Shown here: positions 26,301-41,300 of the stretch, piece after piece
Layout of the letters: the number at the start of each line of letters is the position of its first letter
Position numbering within the stretch: the first letter of the stretch is position 1
Source: Omphiscola glabra
Taxonomy: Eukaryota; Mollusca; Gastropoda; Lymnaeidae
DNA length: 64,000 bases
Direction: 5' to 3'
NCBI GenBank assembly: GCA_964017045.1
Contig: OZ024799.1
Coordinates: 32,382,236 to 32,446,235 of the forward strand
Translations under genes and position numbers: made by a program
Notes under the pieces: generated by a model
What the model was told of the DNA's origin: nothing
Databases searched by the model: none
The model's input: the letters and a program-made list of their open reading frames with translations, nothing else

Positions 26301-29300
26301 CTACCAAGCTAACAAGAACATTGTTTTTTTTTGTTAAATCCACAAATAGCAAGGTCAATCATTAAATCTGAGATGGTGATTACTGTATTCCAGATATGGA
26401 CAATGTCTCATCTAGTTGAATTGGCAGTGGGCCAATACTTAGGAAAGCCCACATACATATGTTGAACAGGATGCTGACCTACAAAAACATGCACATTGCT
26501 GTTGTCATGCTTTCATTATTTGAAAGGGATCTTTTGTATTTAATTGGAATGATCCTGACGAAACATCCGCAAGGCTTGCCAGTGTTGCCCCATGAATCAG
26601 CAAATACAATATACTTGGTTCAGATGTGGGCTTTCAGTTGTGGGCTTTCAGATGATAGGATTAAAATGAAGAGCACCAACAACAGGCTATACAATATTTT
26701 CTTTGAAACATCTAGTTATCACAAATACTGATTCCTTGGGTACATTGCAAGGCTATAACACTGTGTTCTATTGGTCCACCACATATAATGCTCGAAAGTT
26801 AGTACTCATTATTGGGATTCTTATAAAGTGTGTTACTTGAATGCATGTTTTGTCTAGTAACTTTAGTAGATGGGAGACTCACACTGCCACCTGAAATGTC
26901 ATGGCGGGTTATTTCTAGTTCTAGTAACTAAGAATATTATAGATAGTTACCAGATACTCCTCTGTTCCATAAAGAGATTGAAAGCTCTCATCTTCATTTA
27001 AATTCCTGGCCGCACCAAAGTCTGTCAGCTTGTATATGGACTGACCGGTGAACGTGATAAACCTGAAAAGTACATTTGTAATAATCAGTTTGTGGGACAT
27101 ATTTCCATATCTTTATGTTTATGTAACAACACAAAAAACTGAGTACTAGAAAACTGGTTCCACAGTAATCCAAAGCAGTTCAGTGCCAATAAAAATTACC
27201 TCATTATGTTTCCAGGCTTGATGTCCCTGTGAATGACATTAATTTGTCGCAGGTACTGTATTCCCTTGGCTGCAACAGAAAGTTGGCAGAAGTTAAACAA
27301 AAATTAATGGAACAAATATAACCTTGAAGAAATTGATTTTAGGATTATCACTCTGTCCAAGAACAAAATAATGTACAACATTTTCTTTGTTTTCTACAAA
27401 GATCACTTGGGTGGGATGGAGTCTAATAAATGCAGAGAAATACATTTCATTGAGTCAAAAGAAGTTTGAAATAAGCAAAATTAAGAATGTTGCTGCAAGC
27501 TAACTGTGACTCCGTAACATGATTGTTTAGGGAGATTTCTAATGTTTTACTTGATTTTCATTGATGAAAAATACCTAATGTAACTTAAAACAAATGTACA
27601 ACATGAAAGTAGTCATAGGGTTTTAATTAATGGTCTCAAACTGTAATAAAGCTGATTTCACTTCATTGCACTAGAAATACAGACTGACCACTTTACTGCA
27701 ATGTCCACAATGGTCCATTAAACTCATTCTGACCCTAAGTGATATGCATAGCATTTAAATTTTTTTTTAAATTGTTAAAACCCAGTTATGATACTTGTAA
27801 ATTCTACTTTTCTTAATATTTTTAAAGGACGCCATTAGTGAAACTGAGCATAGAAATGGTTCTTTAAAACTGACCTTTTGTAAAATGCATATTTATAACA
27901 TTTGGGAAGACAACAGAGATGAGCAAGTGACATTTTTAGCCCCTCCCTTTTGAATCCATACCTAATTGAGAAACCAATTGCAAATGCTATTCCCCCCCCC
28001 CCTCCCTTTTTTCCCCTGTTAGGTTCCTTTTTTTTATCAGTACATTGAAATATCAAAATAGCGATGCACATATAAACACCTCAACTATTTGATTTTATAA
28101 ATTCAGAATTCCTCGGAAAATTGGAAAAAATCCACTGCTGAGAAAATTTGGGGAACTAATTGCCAGAATGATATTACATGTCTGACTTCATCTGACTTAG
28201 ACTGAACTGAAAATACAAGTTACAAATTTCAAGCCGCCCTAAGTGCACATAGAGTTACGAGTACTCACCAACATGACTGAGGACTAATAAAAACTCCTCC
28301 TCTGACAAGCCGTAGTAGTATGGAGGTTGGTCTAACATGTGGTGGAGTGAGCCCCCCTCACAGTATTCCATGATCAAGACATTTTTTAGTGTTGTTTGCT
28401 GTAGAAATAAAAAACAATAAAGGGGAAAAAAAAGAAATGAATTGATTGCCCTGGTGATTTATGCAAATATTTTTATTCAAACGCTGTGTTATTAAATCAC
28501 TGTCTGGTGAAAAGGGGGAATATGTTAGAGTCACTCTGGGGGTCCTCGCAGGTGCATGATAGGTGGTTATCATGCCACCTGTCATTAAAGTATCAATGTT
28601 ATAAACATTTATATAACATAATTTCCACCCCGCTCTGTGAATCCTGGTCTTCCATTTCCACACAAAATTTGTTGATGGTTTAACATAAAATGGCACCATC
28701 TCTACACATCATTATTACATTGGGAAGAAAAAAAAAACAAAACCTAGATATAATTTGTTTAAGGCATATAAAGAAATGGCATAAAGCCACTAAAAGAAAG
28801 CTTTGACAAATCCTATGCTATTAAAGTAAAATTGAGCTTCCATGCATCATCTGCATCTGTTATTATGGAGACACAAGTGTGAAGTAATTTGTGAATTGTG
28901 GGGGAAAAAAAAAGAGAAAATGTGAACATTTTTCTCTTGGTCTTGGATTTTTTGTTTCGGGGGTGGGAGGGTGGAACATGGATACTTATTTTAAAAAGAT
29001 CAAAATACGTTATTTTTAATATCAAAGTAGTGCGACTTCAGATATATACAGAGCAAAGTGCAATACTGGGGGGGAGAGAGAGAGATGACACTGGACATGT
29101 GTTCTTTTGGGACAAGTGTTCTTTTGGGACAAGTTTTCTTTTGGGACATGTGTTCTTTTGGGACAAGTATTCTTTTGGGACAAGTGTTCTTTTGGGACAT
29201 GTGTTCTTTTGGGACATGTGTTCTTTAGGGACAATTTTTTCTTTTGGGACCTATGTTCTTTTGGGACATGTGTTCTTTAGGGACAAGTGTTCTTTTGGGA

Positions 29301-32300
29301 CAAGTGTTCTTTTGGGACATGTGTTCTTTTGGGACATGTGTTCTTTTGGGACATGTGTTCTTTTGGGACAAGTGTTCTTTTGGGACATGTGTTCTTTTGG
29401 GTCAAGTGTTCTTTTGTTGTGCTGTTTGGTCTTTTCTCAAGATTTCCCCATTCTGTGTTCACAGCAGCAGGATAACTTAAAGTTTATAAAACTTACAATT
29501 TTTTCTATTTGGATCAGTGTGATGATGTTTTCATGTTTCAGCTGTTGCAGAAGCTCCAGCTCCCTGATGTCATCTGCCTTCTGGGTGATGTAGTCATGGA
29601 ACACTTTCACAGCAACCACTCTTCCTGTGTTCTGTAGAGTTGAGAATAAATACAGACTTTCATTTCAGCATTGGTGCTGCACCATGCGACTGAGCAGGAG
29701 AAACCTAACAGAACTGGAAATCAGTGCTGTTCAACCTTTTTACTTAAGACTGATAATATTGGTTATTTGCCAGTCTTTGCTAAGCATCCAATAAGTAGAT
29801 ATCCTAAGACATAGTATTGACCAATTGAGGAACTAAGAAGAAAGAGTAAATTCTTTTGAAGTGCAATTTCTCTCGAAGCTGATTATCTGAATAATTTAAA
29901 CAAAAATTGCAGCATATAAAGATGCATTTGGTGCAAGAATTATCAAACACGGTTTCAACAATTTCTTTTTAAGATGATTGGATGCTATTTTAAACTTTTG
30001 CTTAAATAAATATTATATTGTGTCACCTGATATTTTATTTGGTGCTTTAGTACCATTCTGTGTAAGAGAATGTCAAGACTAAGGGACAAGCAGAGACTTA
30101 ACATCATTAGCAAAGATAGTGGTACGGATATAGACATCAGAGCCACGCTCCAAAGTAAAGATGGAAAGCATCTTATCCCATTGAATACAATAATGTCGAT
30201 GTGAGAAAACTATGAACATTCAAACAACAAAAAAAATTGAAGATGTTCTGTTGGGCAAAGAGGAGAGCAATGCAGCATATAGCATCCAAAAACTTCATGG
30301 TTCCAAAATTAGATATTTGGGATTGGGATCTTAAATATGAAACAGTTTGAAAACATTTTGCATTAAGAGCAAAATGTGTGAGAAAACCGGGGATTCCCTT
30401 AAACAGTAAATACAAATAATCAGGTGGAGAAAGACAGGCCCTACATCAAGTTGGCTTAATGATATCTCCCAGACCAGTGGTCCTACATCAAGTTGACTTA
30501 ATGATATCTCCCAGACCAGTGGTCGTACATCAAGTTGGCTTAATGATATCTCCCAGACCAGTGGTCGTACATCAAGTTGGCTTAATGATATCTCCCAGAC
30601 CAGTGGTCGGCAAACTCATTAGTAAAAAAAGCCAAAAAACCAGCAGCAGAACGATTAAAATTTTATGAGAGCCAAATGTCTTTTCAAGAACCTGTCAAGA
30701 AGCATGCTTTTCTGAGTCAAAACCGATTTGTGGTCGACTGGCCCAGCTGTACTTATGTCGCTAAAGAGCTGCATGCCGCTCGGAGCAGCCATTTGTCGAC
30801 CACTATCACAGACCAACAGGAAAAAAGAGCTATAACTTAACAACTGGTACAGAGATCTGGACATGTAATTGAGTTGTCATTCCACACATTTGGGTTTTAA
30901 AATGTCTCTTTTTCTCTAATCAGACAGCTGCTATCAGCCCTCTTAACAAGACAAAACATATGTTGATGTTTTTCAACTCTACTATCTTAGATGTACATAA
31001 TACTTAGAAGTTTATCAGAAGAATGAGGAGGAAAAAAAGTAAAGATAGTGTTAAGATGTGTAACAAAGAGTCTGGCTTCCTTGTACTCTATTCAAAAAGA
31101 AAAATAAAATATGCAAGAGAATTTTATAAATGTCAGCAAATATCATAAAGTGAAACTTTTGAATGCTAATACCCAAGAAAACAAGCTGCGTAGCCTTGGG
31201 TCGAATTAGATGATTGTGTCTGGTTTAGATGATTGTATCTGATTTAGATGATTGTGTCTGGTTTAGATGATTGTGTCTGGTTTAGATGATTGTGTCTGGT
31301 TTAGATGATTGTGTCTGGTTTAGATGATTGTGTCTGGTTTAGATGATTGTGTCTGGTTTAGATGATTGTGTCTGGTTTAGATGATTGTGTCTGGTTTAGA
31401 CGATTGTGTCTGGTATAGATGATTGTGTCTGGTTTAGATGATTGTATCTGATTTAGATGATTGTGTCTGGTTTAGATGATTGTGTCTGGTTTAGACGATT
31501 GTGTCTGGTCTAGACGATTGTGTCTGGTCTAGACGATTGTATCTGATTTAGATCATTGTGTCTTGTTCAGATGATTGTGTCTGGTTTAGACGATTCTGTC
31601 TGCTTTAGACGATTGTGTCTGGTTTAGATGATTGTGTCTGGTTTAGATGACTGTGTCTGGCTTAGATGATTGTCTCTGGCTTAGATGACTGTGTCTGGCT
31701 TAGATGATTGTGTCTGGTTTAGATGATTGTGTCTGGTTTAGATGACTGTGTCTGGTTTAGATGATTTTTTCTGGTTTAGATGATTTTGTCTGGTTTAGAT
31801 GATTTTGTCTGGTTTAGATGATTGTGTCTGGTTTAGATGATTGTGTCTGGTTTAGATGATTGTGTCTGGTTTAGATGACTGTGTCTGGCTTAGATGACTG
31901 TGTCTGGTTTAGATGATTGTGTCTGGTTTAGATGATTGTGTCTGGTTTAGATGATTGTGTCTGGTTTAGATGATTGTGTCTGGTTTAGATGACTGTGTCT
32001 GGCTTAGATGATTGTGTCTGGTTTAGATGATTGTGTCTGGTTTAGATGAGTGAGACTGGTTTAGAGTGCAAGGGCATGACTGAGCAATAACAACTGACGA
32101 CAAAGTCATATAACCTCTAACAAAATGATTGGGAGACATTCCGGTACAGTTCATATTTTACACACACAAAAAGTTGTAATATGATGAACATTCAAACAGT
32201 ATTTTAATTTACCGTTCCATTGCCTTATTTTTTATTTACAGTATATTATTTGATTGTATGCGGAAGAGGAGGGTGAGGGGGGAAAACCGTTATAATAAAC

Positions 32301-35300
32301 CGTTACGGGTCATAAGTAGTGGCAGAGGCGCTGAACCCACACGCTGCTGCAAGGACACGGATATAAGCTAATGCCCCACTACAACAAAAAATATCAATAA
32401 TAATAGCAGCTATCCTTAGCATGAAGGCCGTGATCACAAGAGGGCTCCTTGGTGTTCTCCCATGTTCAAGGCCACAGCGTCATTTCAAAGAGTCCAAATA
32501 TAGATATCAGCAGACGACCAAGCGATTTGTGTACTTTAATATGATTTGTGTACTTTATTATGATTTGTGTACTTTATTATGATTTGTGTACTTTATTATG
32601 ATTTGTGTACTTTATTATGATTTGTGTACTTTATTATGATTTGTGTACTTTATTATGATTTGTGTACTTTATTATGATTTGTGTACTTATTATGATTTGT
32701 GTACTTTATTATGATTTTGTTTAGAAAAAGCCTCTACTAATCATATGACGTCATTCTTCAGAACGTACTATCCGCAGTAAACAAAGATATAACAGATTGA
32801 AGAAAAAGCTTGACCTCAAATGCCGGGGATGTATAGTTATTATATAATTAAGAGTAGGCGTCACAAAAGTGCTCAAATGTTTGAATTAATTATATGATGT
32901 TTGAAAAAAAAGTTCAAGATTTCAACTCTGTCCTCGGATGATGGAACTAAGGAGGGCAGATTGAAAAAAAAAAAAAACTGACAGCCTACCCTGTCCAAAA
33001 TGACATCATTCAACGCTATATGAACAGATTGCATGGATGACCTTCTCAATGACCGTCCTGATTAATCTAACATTTTTTTTTAAAATCGCTTATTGTTTGA
33101 TCAGAGAGAGCCAGTAAAAAAAAAAAAAAAAACTCTCAAGAGGCAGCCACTTGACTCCGCCCACCGAAGTGACGGATTTTGACACACACCCCCCGATAAC
33201 CTAATCTAGGTGGGGTTTTTTCCCCTTTGTTTCTTTTTTTTCCTGACGCCGGTCACACAATCACTTTGTTTAATAGTGCACATTTCTGTGCGCAAACGTG
33301 ATTAAAAGAAATCTATGGAAAGTTTCTATGAAGGAAAATTTTAGATTTCTTTTTCACTGAATTAAATTATAGTTATAGGGATTGCAAAGTTAGAATGAAT
33401 ATTTGAGTTATGTGCTCTTAATTATTATAGGGTGCGGGCAAAACGTGGGGTGAAAATTTCCACACCAACTCACCAATTTGTAACACAACATTTTAGTTTC
33501 AATGAAAAGTTCAGGATGCACAGCAGATGTAATACAAACAGCTTATTACCTGGTGTTATCAATAGAGTAACAGCTACACCATAGTTATTTATACAATGGG
33601 AATTTAAAAACTTTAAAACAAAAATAATTCCATCAAAGGCGAGTTTAAAGGTCAAAGTGGAGCTGAGTACTCTATGTATCCCAAGGATTTGAATCGAATG
33701 CACACGAAACTTGAATATTTTATATTTATGAATGCCTAATGCATGTTAAGAAATGTTTCATTATTTTTCTAATTTTTAGTGCTTTTAAAATCGTCTTTGA
33801 TTGAGTCTTTATATATATATTTTAAATGATCTATTTTTTTTATCTACTACTTCTAAGTATTAAAATTTAAATCTGTATATTATCGACAAAAGAAGTAGTA
33901 TTTCCTTAGGTCTCATATATCTTACCCCCTCCCAAACACACTTTTTTATAAATAAAAAAAAAACACCTCCGCTGTTCACTGAAAGAAGCAGACGCGATGT
34001 TGACAAAAGTCAGTTGCGTCGATACAATAAACTGAGCGAAAAGGTCACGTGTGTCAACAAAAACATTACGATCGACAAACAAAATGGCAATGCGAGTAGA
34101 AGGAAAGTCTTTAAAAAGACACCAAGGATGTTAAACGATAACCAGTTGCTGATTTTTATAAAACATTATTAGATTTAATTTTTTTTTTATTTACCTTTAA
34201 AAAATCTCTTCATAATCGAGAATGTCATGAATATATTTTATGAAAATAAAATAACTGAAAAGTAATTAACATACAATATTATGTACAAAAAATGTGATTG
34301 CTTCGCGTGTCGAACCGTACCGGAACGTTTCCGCCACCTGGAACAAAATACGTGGTCAGATTGTCTTTGAGCAAGCGCACAGTCTGATTTTGATAGCAAT
34401 TAACTTGAGACGATTGCACGAGTCAGAATGTCTTTGAGCAAGCGCACAGTCTGCTTTTGATAGCAATTAACTTGAGACGATTGCACGAGTCAGAATGTCT
34501 TTGAGCAAGCGCACAGTCTGCTTTTGATAGCAATTAACTTGAGACGATTGCACGAGTCAGATTGTCTTTGAGCAAGCGCACAGTCTGCTTTTGATAGCAA
34601 TTAACTTGAGACGATTGCACGAGTCAGAATGTCTTTGAGCAAGCGCACAGTCTGCTTTTGATAGCAATTAACTTGAGACGATTGCACGAGTCAGATTGTC
34701 TTTGAGCAAGCGCACAGTCTGCTTTTGATAGCAATTAACTTGAGACGATTGCACGAGTCAGAATGTCTTTGAGCAAGCGCACAGTATCTTTTGATAGCAA
34801 CTAACTTGAGACGATTGCACGAGTCAGAATGTCTTTGAGCAAGCGCACAGTATCTATTGATAGCAACTAACTTGAGACGATTGCACGAGTACATTGGTCA
34901 CCATTTGGCCACTGATGAATGCACAGATCAAGTGCTGGTACCAAATAATACCAAAGTGGGTTGCTTTAATTGTTCTAAAAATGGATGCAACCTGCTGCTT
35001 TCGACCTTGAAAATTATGTCGATCTGACCTTCTCGTAAAAGCTGATAAACTGTATATAACCGGATATTTAACACCGATAGCAAGTTTGTCAATAATTAAC
35101 ATCTCTGAATTCCACGAAAGATTTCTTTCGTTTTAATTTTAAAGCAACCATAACATCCTATTAGTTGAACAGAACAGTGTTACTAATTGTAGTAACCGAC
35201 GTCATTCAATCAGGACGGATGTATCATGTTAGGGGTTTTTAAATGGAATAATATAATTGTTGAACAGCATTTAGGATTTCCTTTAATTGCGTATCAAAAC

Positions 35301-38300
35301 ATCAACTACCGTGAAGAAGAACGTACGAAGGGGCACTACTGTATTAAGTGGTGTAATGGTGACACCAATGTTCAAAGGGGCGGGGATATCCCCAAACATG
35401 AACCATCAGGCCACTAGTGTACTTCATTGAAAGGGTGTGGTGGTGGCACCATTGTTCAAAGGGGCGGGGATGTCGCCAGACATGAACCATCAGGCAAATA
35501 GTGTAATGTTTCAACACACAGATCCGCATGTGACGGCTTTCTTGAAACGAATCCCATGCTTTGATGCATCACCTCCAGCGGTTCTCAACCTGTGAGTCGC
35601 GACCCCTTTGGGCGTCGCGCGACCCTTTCCCAGGGGTCGCCTAAGACCACGTGAAAACACATATCCTCTACAGTTGTGAAGAAGAAACAAAAATAATTTC
35701 GTGGCTGGGGGTCGCCACAACCTTAGGGACTGTATTAAAGGGTCGCGGCATTCATAAGGTTGAGAACCGCTGATCTACTCCTTCCTTCACAAAACTACGG
35801 CTGACGTTACCACCGACTTGAACCACTGCGGCTATACTTAAATCAACAAAAGACGATGACCAAGCCGACGTTAATCAGATCCCTGATCAAATAAGGCACT
35901 AGGTCAGCGACCCTGTACGCTGCACTTATTTGGCCTTGTTGACTACGCGGTGTGGTATATACTCCTACTGGCGCTCGTGTGCGTCACAGCTTACATTGGT
36001 AAACGTCGCTTAGTGACTTAGCACTTGAAAGGAGGGGGGTGGAGGAAGATTGAATAGGCAGACCACTCGCCTTGACCATACAAGTGCCTGTGAAAGTGTC
36101 CAACCCAAACGTATAATATAATTGTCTAAATAAGGGCAGCACAACAGCCACAAATGCCGTCTACATGTTACACATCTTGTGGATATGAGATAACAAGGCG
36201 AACAGAACAGGTCAATATTATATGAAAAAACAACAACCGAAAAGTATTTAGTGTTTTATTATCTTCTATTATTACTACTATTATTATTGTTATTGTGAAA
36301 TGTCAAAACCGAGATCGATGCGACCACACCCGTACCATAAAATGTAACTAAATTAATTAAAAATAAAGAAATAGCTGAAAGAAATTAACAAAGTCTGGAA
36401 GGAACTTACAGTGACAATAAGAGACCGAATCGTCAGAAAGAATAAAGAACGAACCCTCATTACCCCATGCCAGCAAGGACATTTTATTGGCATTTTACGT
36501 CAGCTTGTCAACAGCTGACAGTGGACGAGCGTTCGTATCCGGAAATTTGATCGAAAGAAATTTCGTCGACGGAAATTTGATCGAACGGAAATTTGATCGA
36601 ATCTTCTTTTTTAGTTTACCCGTTAAAACTTTGCGTCAAATTTTAGACCAGGACAAAGCTCTAAAAGCTGCTACTGGCCTGGTAAAATCAGTGCGAACGG
36701 TCACCAATACAAAGGGTGACACCGCACATCTGAAACTTCTATTTTAATATCACTTTAAAATACAACCATGGTTTAGTATCAGTTGAGGTCGGCCACATGC
36801 ATCTTGTGTGCAAAGAAGCCTGCTTATGCGCAGACTACCCATTCCCAAGAACCATAATTCTGTGACGTATTTATCATCCCCTGGCATTGAAGTAGAGCGC
36901 CACTTTCAAACTAAAGGTAGTACACACAACGTGTCAAGTGAGGTCACACAAGTTTGTCGGCAATTTTTGGCCCTGATCACGGGTGCTATATATAGCCCAG
37001 TGGTCAAATAAAAATCACACGTCAAAAAAATCCCCACTACAAATCCAAGGTATTTATAGGTTTATGATATGATTCGATGAGGTTTACACAACCGCGGTCT
37101 AATGGTATAATGAGCGGTGGGTTTTCAATACAACTAGCGATTACAGAGGCGCAGGGGGGGGGGGCGGCACAGGGGACAGATGTTCCCGGGCGCCAAAAAT
37201 ATAGTTACGCCTCTGAGCGATTATGACTAACATAATACAAACAGCAAACGACGACCACACAAAGCACACGTGGAATAGATTTATGTCTTGCAACCATAAA
37301 AAAGTTGATAAAATTAACATTTTGGATCCCTATAAAATCATATGCATGTATTTTAATGAAGACCAGAATTGATCATTTAAAACAAAAAACAAAACATAAC
37401 TTTAATATTAATAAGGAGATTTTATTTAAAGACACACTGTTCTCACAGTCCTTAATAATTCTGTGCAATGCATAACAGATAAAAACGAAGAAAAAAAAGG
37501 TGTGGGGGGGGGGGGGGGGACGAATATAGCAGTATTATATCAGTATACATTTTGGCCTCGGCGCGTCAATAATTTGGGAATATGACAAAATTGGCATGAT
37601 TGCCGTATTCCCGAACTGCAATCCTAAATGATTCATTTCGTATTGAACCTTTAGATTTTAGGCAGAAAACAAAGTAAAGACAAATACAATAGAAATCAGT
37701 CACGTACAATTCATAAAGACAAGCATCACGACATCTAATATCCAATCTTTCAATTCCGATAAGAAATTGACTTATTTTTTAATAGAAACGTTGTTTTTTT
37801 TCGGACATGTTGACGTATCAACATAAAATAACCCATAGTGCCACCTCGGACACACGTATGCCTTGTCAGCCTAAACCAGCGGTCGGCGGAAAGAAGAAAA
37901 GCGACCCATCATTATTCAGCATTAAAAAAATAGCACATTGTTTTCCGTGACCTATGTTGCCCATACTGCAGCTCCTTGGGACAGTTTCTCAGCAGATCTA
38001 ATTTATAAAATTGTTCCTCGCTCCAAAAAAGGTTGCCGTAACCTTGACCCGACCCGTACCTGTCACAAATAGCTCAAACCTGTTTTAGGCATGAACATGT
38101 CTATGAAAAGAACACAAAGCAATACTTGGTGCAGTGCACTGTGCCGACGTCATCCTAAGAAACGTCAACAGTGGAACGTTTTGGTGAGGCATGGCGGGTT
38201 TTCTGGCTGGCGTGGAGACGTGGTTCAAATAAAACAACAAACAAAAGTTATTACAATTTTTTAAAAAAAATGTGAAGACACGCATGGGTTGTCTTCTACT

Positions 38301-41300
38301 GCAGGGCCAGGACTCAAAGTGGTGGTCCGTGGATCGGCTTCAGTCCACGAGCACTTAGTGCGTGCCGGTTCGTCGCGCATACAAGTTTGAGAAGCGCTGT
38401 TCTTTTTTAAAAAAAACAACAACATAAACGAGTGACCCGTGATGTAATCGATACTTTGCACCGGGTAATTTATTTGTATCCGGGATAGACGAAGTTTCGA
38501 CATCATTCGACTATAACTCTTCTAGTCTGGGGCGAGGTGAGTGCATCAGTGAGATTCTATGCTGGTACTGCTAGCACGCCTTATCAGCAGAGATCGAAGT
38601 CAAGTTTGGAGCTTTTATAGAAGGGGAGGGGCTGACAATTAAGGAAAATAAATGCGTAGCTTGATTCTCCAATACGGCTCCGATACCTCGCAAAATTTAA
38701 CCAATGACGCAATAAACTTCCTTATCTGTGAGTTTTAAACTCCGAACACAAATTATTTTTTGTGTGGACATTCCCCGAGCCGATCTGCTTTCTCAATTGC
38801 TATATCTCTGAATCGGAGCAAGAGTTAAGGGCGTGGTTCTTCAAGTAGGCGCGTATCGGCTTTCTGCGTGAGATATTCACTTGGTATTTGCGAAATCGCT
38901 GGCATAATGTCGAGGTTGACAATCGGAGCGGAACACTTGAGACACCACGTGGGCAGATCCGTAGCATGTGAGACGCAATACAACCTACTCTAAAACGAGA
39001 CACAGTTATCTATAGGGGAAAAAGAAAGACACTTTTTTCCGATATCAATAGTGAAAAAAAAAAGGGGGGGGGGACTCAAGACTCCGACACTGCACATCAA
39101 TACAGATCCCCCCCTTTTGACATCTACATTTTCTAACAATAGCTAATCGGTAAAATGTCTCCATTTTCAAAATGTTTATTCATTCATTCTGTTGCATTCA
39201 GACAACGGTACAACTCATCTCCGTATCTTTCTATCTGTCGCGTTCAGACAAGGGTACAAACCACCTCTGAATCTTTCTATATGTCGCAGTCAAACAACGG
39301 TACAACTCATCTCTGTATCTTCTTATCAGTCGCATTCAGAGAAGGGTACAAATCCCCTTTGTATCTTCCTAATGCTATAAATACAATTTCAAATTCTATA
39401 ACCTCTTGCCTTTTCACAAACTGACAGCCATTTGATAGGGCCACGACAAAGCACGAATATGAGCGTGTACCCAGAAAAACAACTTTAAAACAAAAATTGT
39501 TTTTAAAAAAAATGTACTTGTTAACAAGTTTACAAGATGCTCCATCTTGTTGAAGCTCCATCTAATTGATAGTATTCACGCGTGTGCTATGAGACATATC
39601 CATTGATTGAAAATTGAATACTTTAAAACGTTATGTTCAGCCCCACTACCATTTCCTGAGAGCGATTTCTTTTTTCTTTTTGCGTCGAAATGCAACGCAT
39701 GAAGTGAAAATGAGATGTCATTAAACGCGGATATAGAGATCTTAGACTCTGAAATCAGGTGGAACGTTAGGGGAATAGCTTCTTCAAAGACGGGACGCAA
39801 TTCTAAACACAATCCTATCACAAGACATAGGAGCTCATTTATTCTAAACTAACACGGCCGCTCATCCCTCTCCCATCTGTTTCCGTCAGATACGCCGCCG
39901 GACCCGTGTCGTTTTAGAAATGTCGATGGCCAAGGTTCAAAACTACCGTGAGTGGAATGGTCTCGAAACAGACATTCGGAGAAGCGAGGGGTGAGGGAGG
40001 AAGCGTAAAGACCACCATCTCATCAACAAAGTGACGTCAACGTAATTAGTTTCCTCCTTGTCGGTGTCGAGCTCTGTCTTCGTTATTGAACGCAACCACA
40101 GTATACTATATATATAGTAGAAGAAATCGAACTCTGTCTTGGTTATTGAACGCAACCACAGTATACTAGCCATAGTGTAGAAGAAATCGAGCTCTGTCTT
40201 CGTTATTGAACGCAACCCCAATATACTAGCCATATAGTAGAAGAAATCGAACTCTGTCTTGGTTATTGAACGCAACCACAGTATACTAACAATATAGTAG
40301 AAGAAATCGAGCTCTGTCTTGGTTATTGAACGCAACCACAGTATACTAGCAATATAGTAGAAGAAATCGAGCTCTGTCTTGGTTATTGAACGCAACCACA
40401 GTAAACTAACCATATAGTAGAAGAAATCGAGCTCTGTCTTGGTTATTGAACGCAACCACAGTATACTAACCATATAGTAGAAGAAATCGAGCGCCGTCTT
40501 CGTTATTGAACGCAACCACAATATACTAGCCATATAGTAGAAGAAACATTAGCACAAAGATATGTCGCCCTTGTCCGATTTTTTGTGTTTGTGGATACGT
40601 CGGCTAAACTTGATGTTAGATTTTCAAAATAATTCCTGAAAAGATCAGTATAAACGCTATCTGAATTAACCTCAAAATACAATCAAGGCGTCTCAAAATT
40701 GTATTTAAAATTAAAAAGAGAAATTAAATAATTTTTAATTTTTATTTGAAAACTATTAAACCATGACACTATTGTAATGGAGCAATACTTAAAAAATGCT
40801 CCGCTTCTGGTTGTATGATACAGGTACGACTTCTTATTGTACGAAGCATCCTGGTTATAGCAAAATCGTAAATAGGATGCCTAGCTAGAAGGGATTGGGT
40901 GGTAATTAAAACTTTATTGGGGTCTCATCAGGATAATTCTACACCTGTGCTCCTAAACCTTTTAACAACATGCCCCACCCGAGCACCTAAAAAAAAAGGT
41001 TTATTAACCCCCCCCCCCCCCCCACACACACACACTTTTTACTAGAGGGACTAGGGTATTCAAATAATTGAACAACCAGTTGGCTGCCCTTATAATAAAA
41101 ACTTAAAGTAACAACTACAACCAAAAAAAAAAACACACATAAAAAAAACAATCGATATAACGAATAGGTGTTAATTCTTGCAATTAATTAATTAATATTT
41201 AAATAAGAACAATTAAAGCGGTACTCAAAACTAAACTGTGTTACACCGTTCGTGATCCCTTTAAAAGAATGTCCTTAAACTCTCAAGTGACTGCAAGTGA

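Noticed and set aside
28898..29593. 231-codon + frame (SFGTSVLLGHVFFWDMC type)
   Set aside because: Made of the 17-18 bp array and then the antisense of exon 3; no start context or family.
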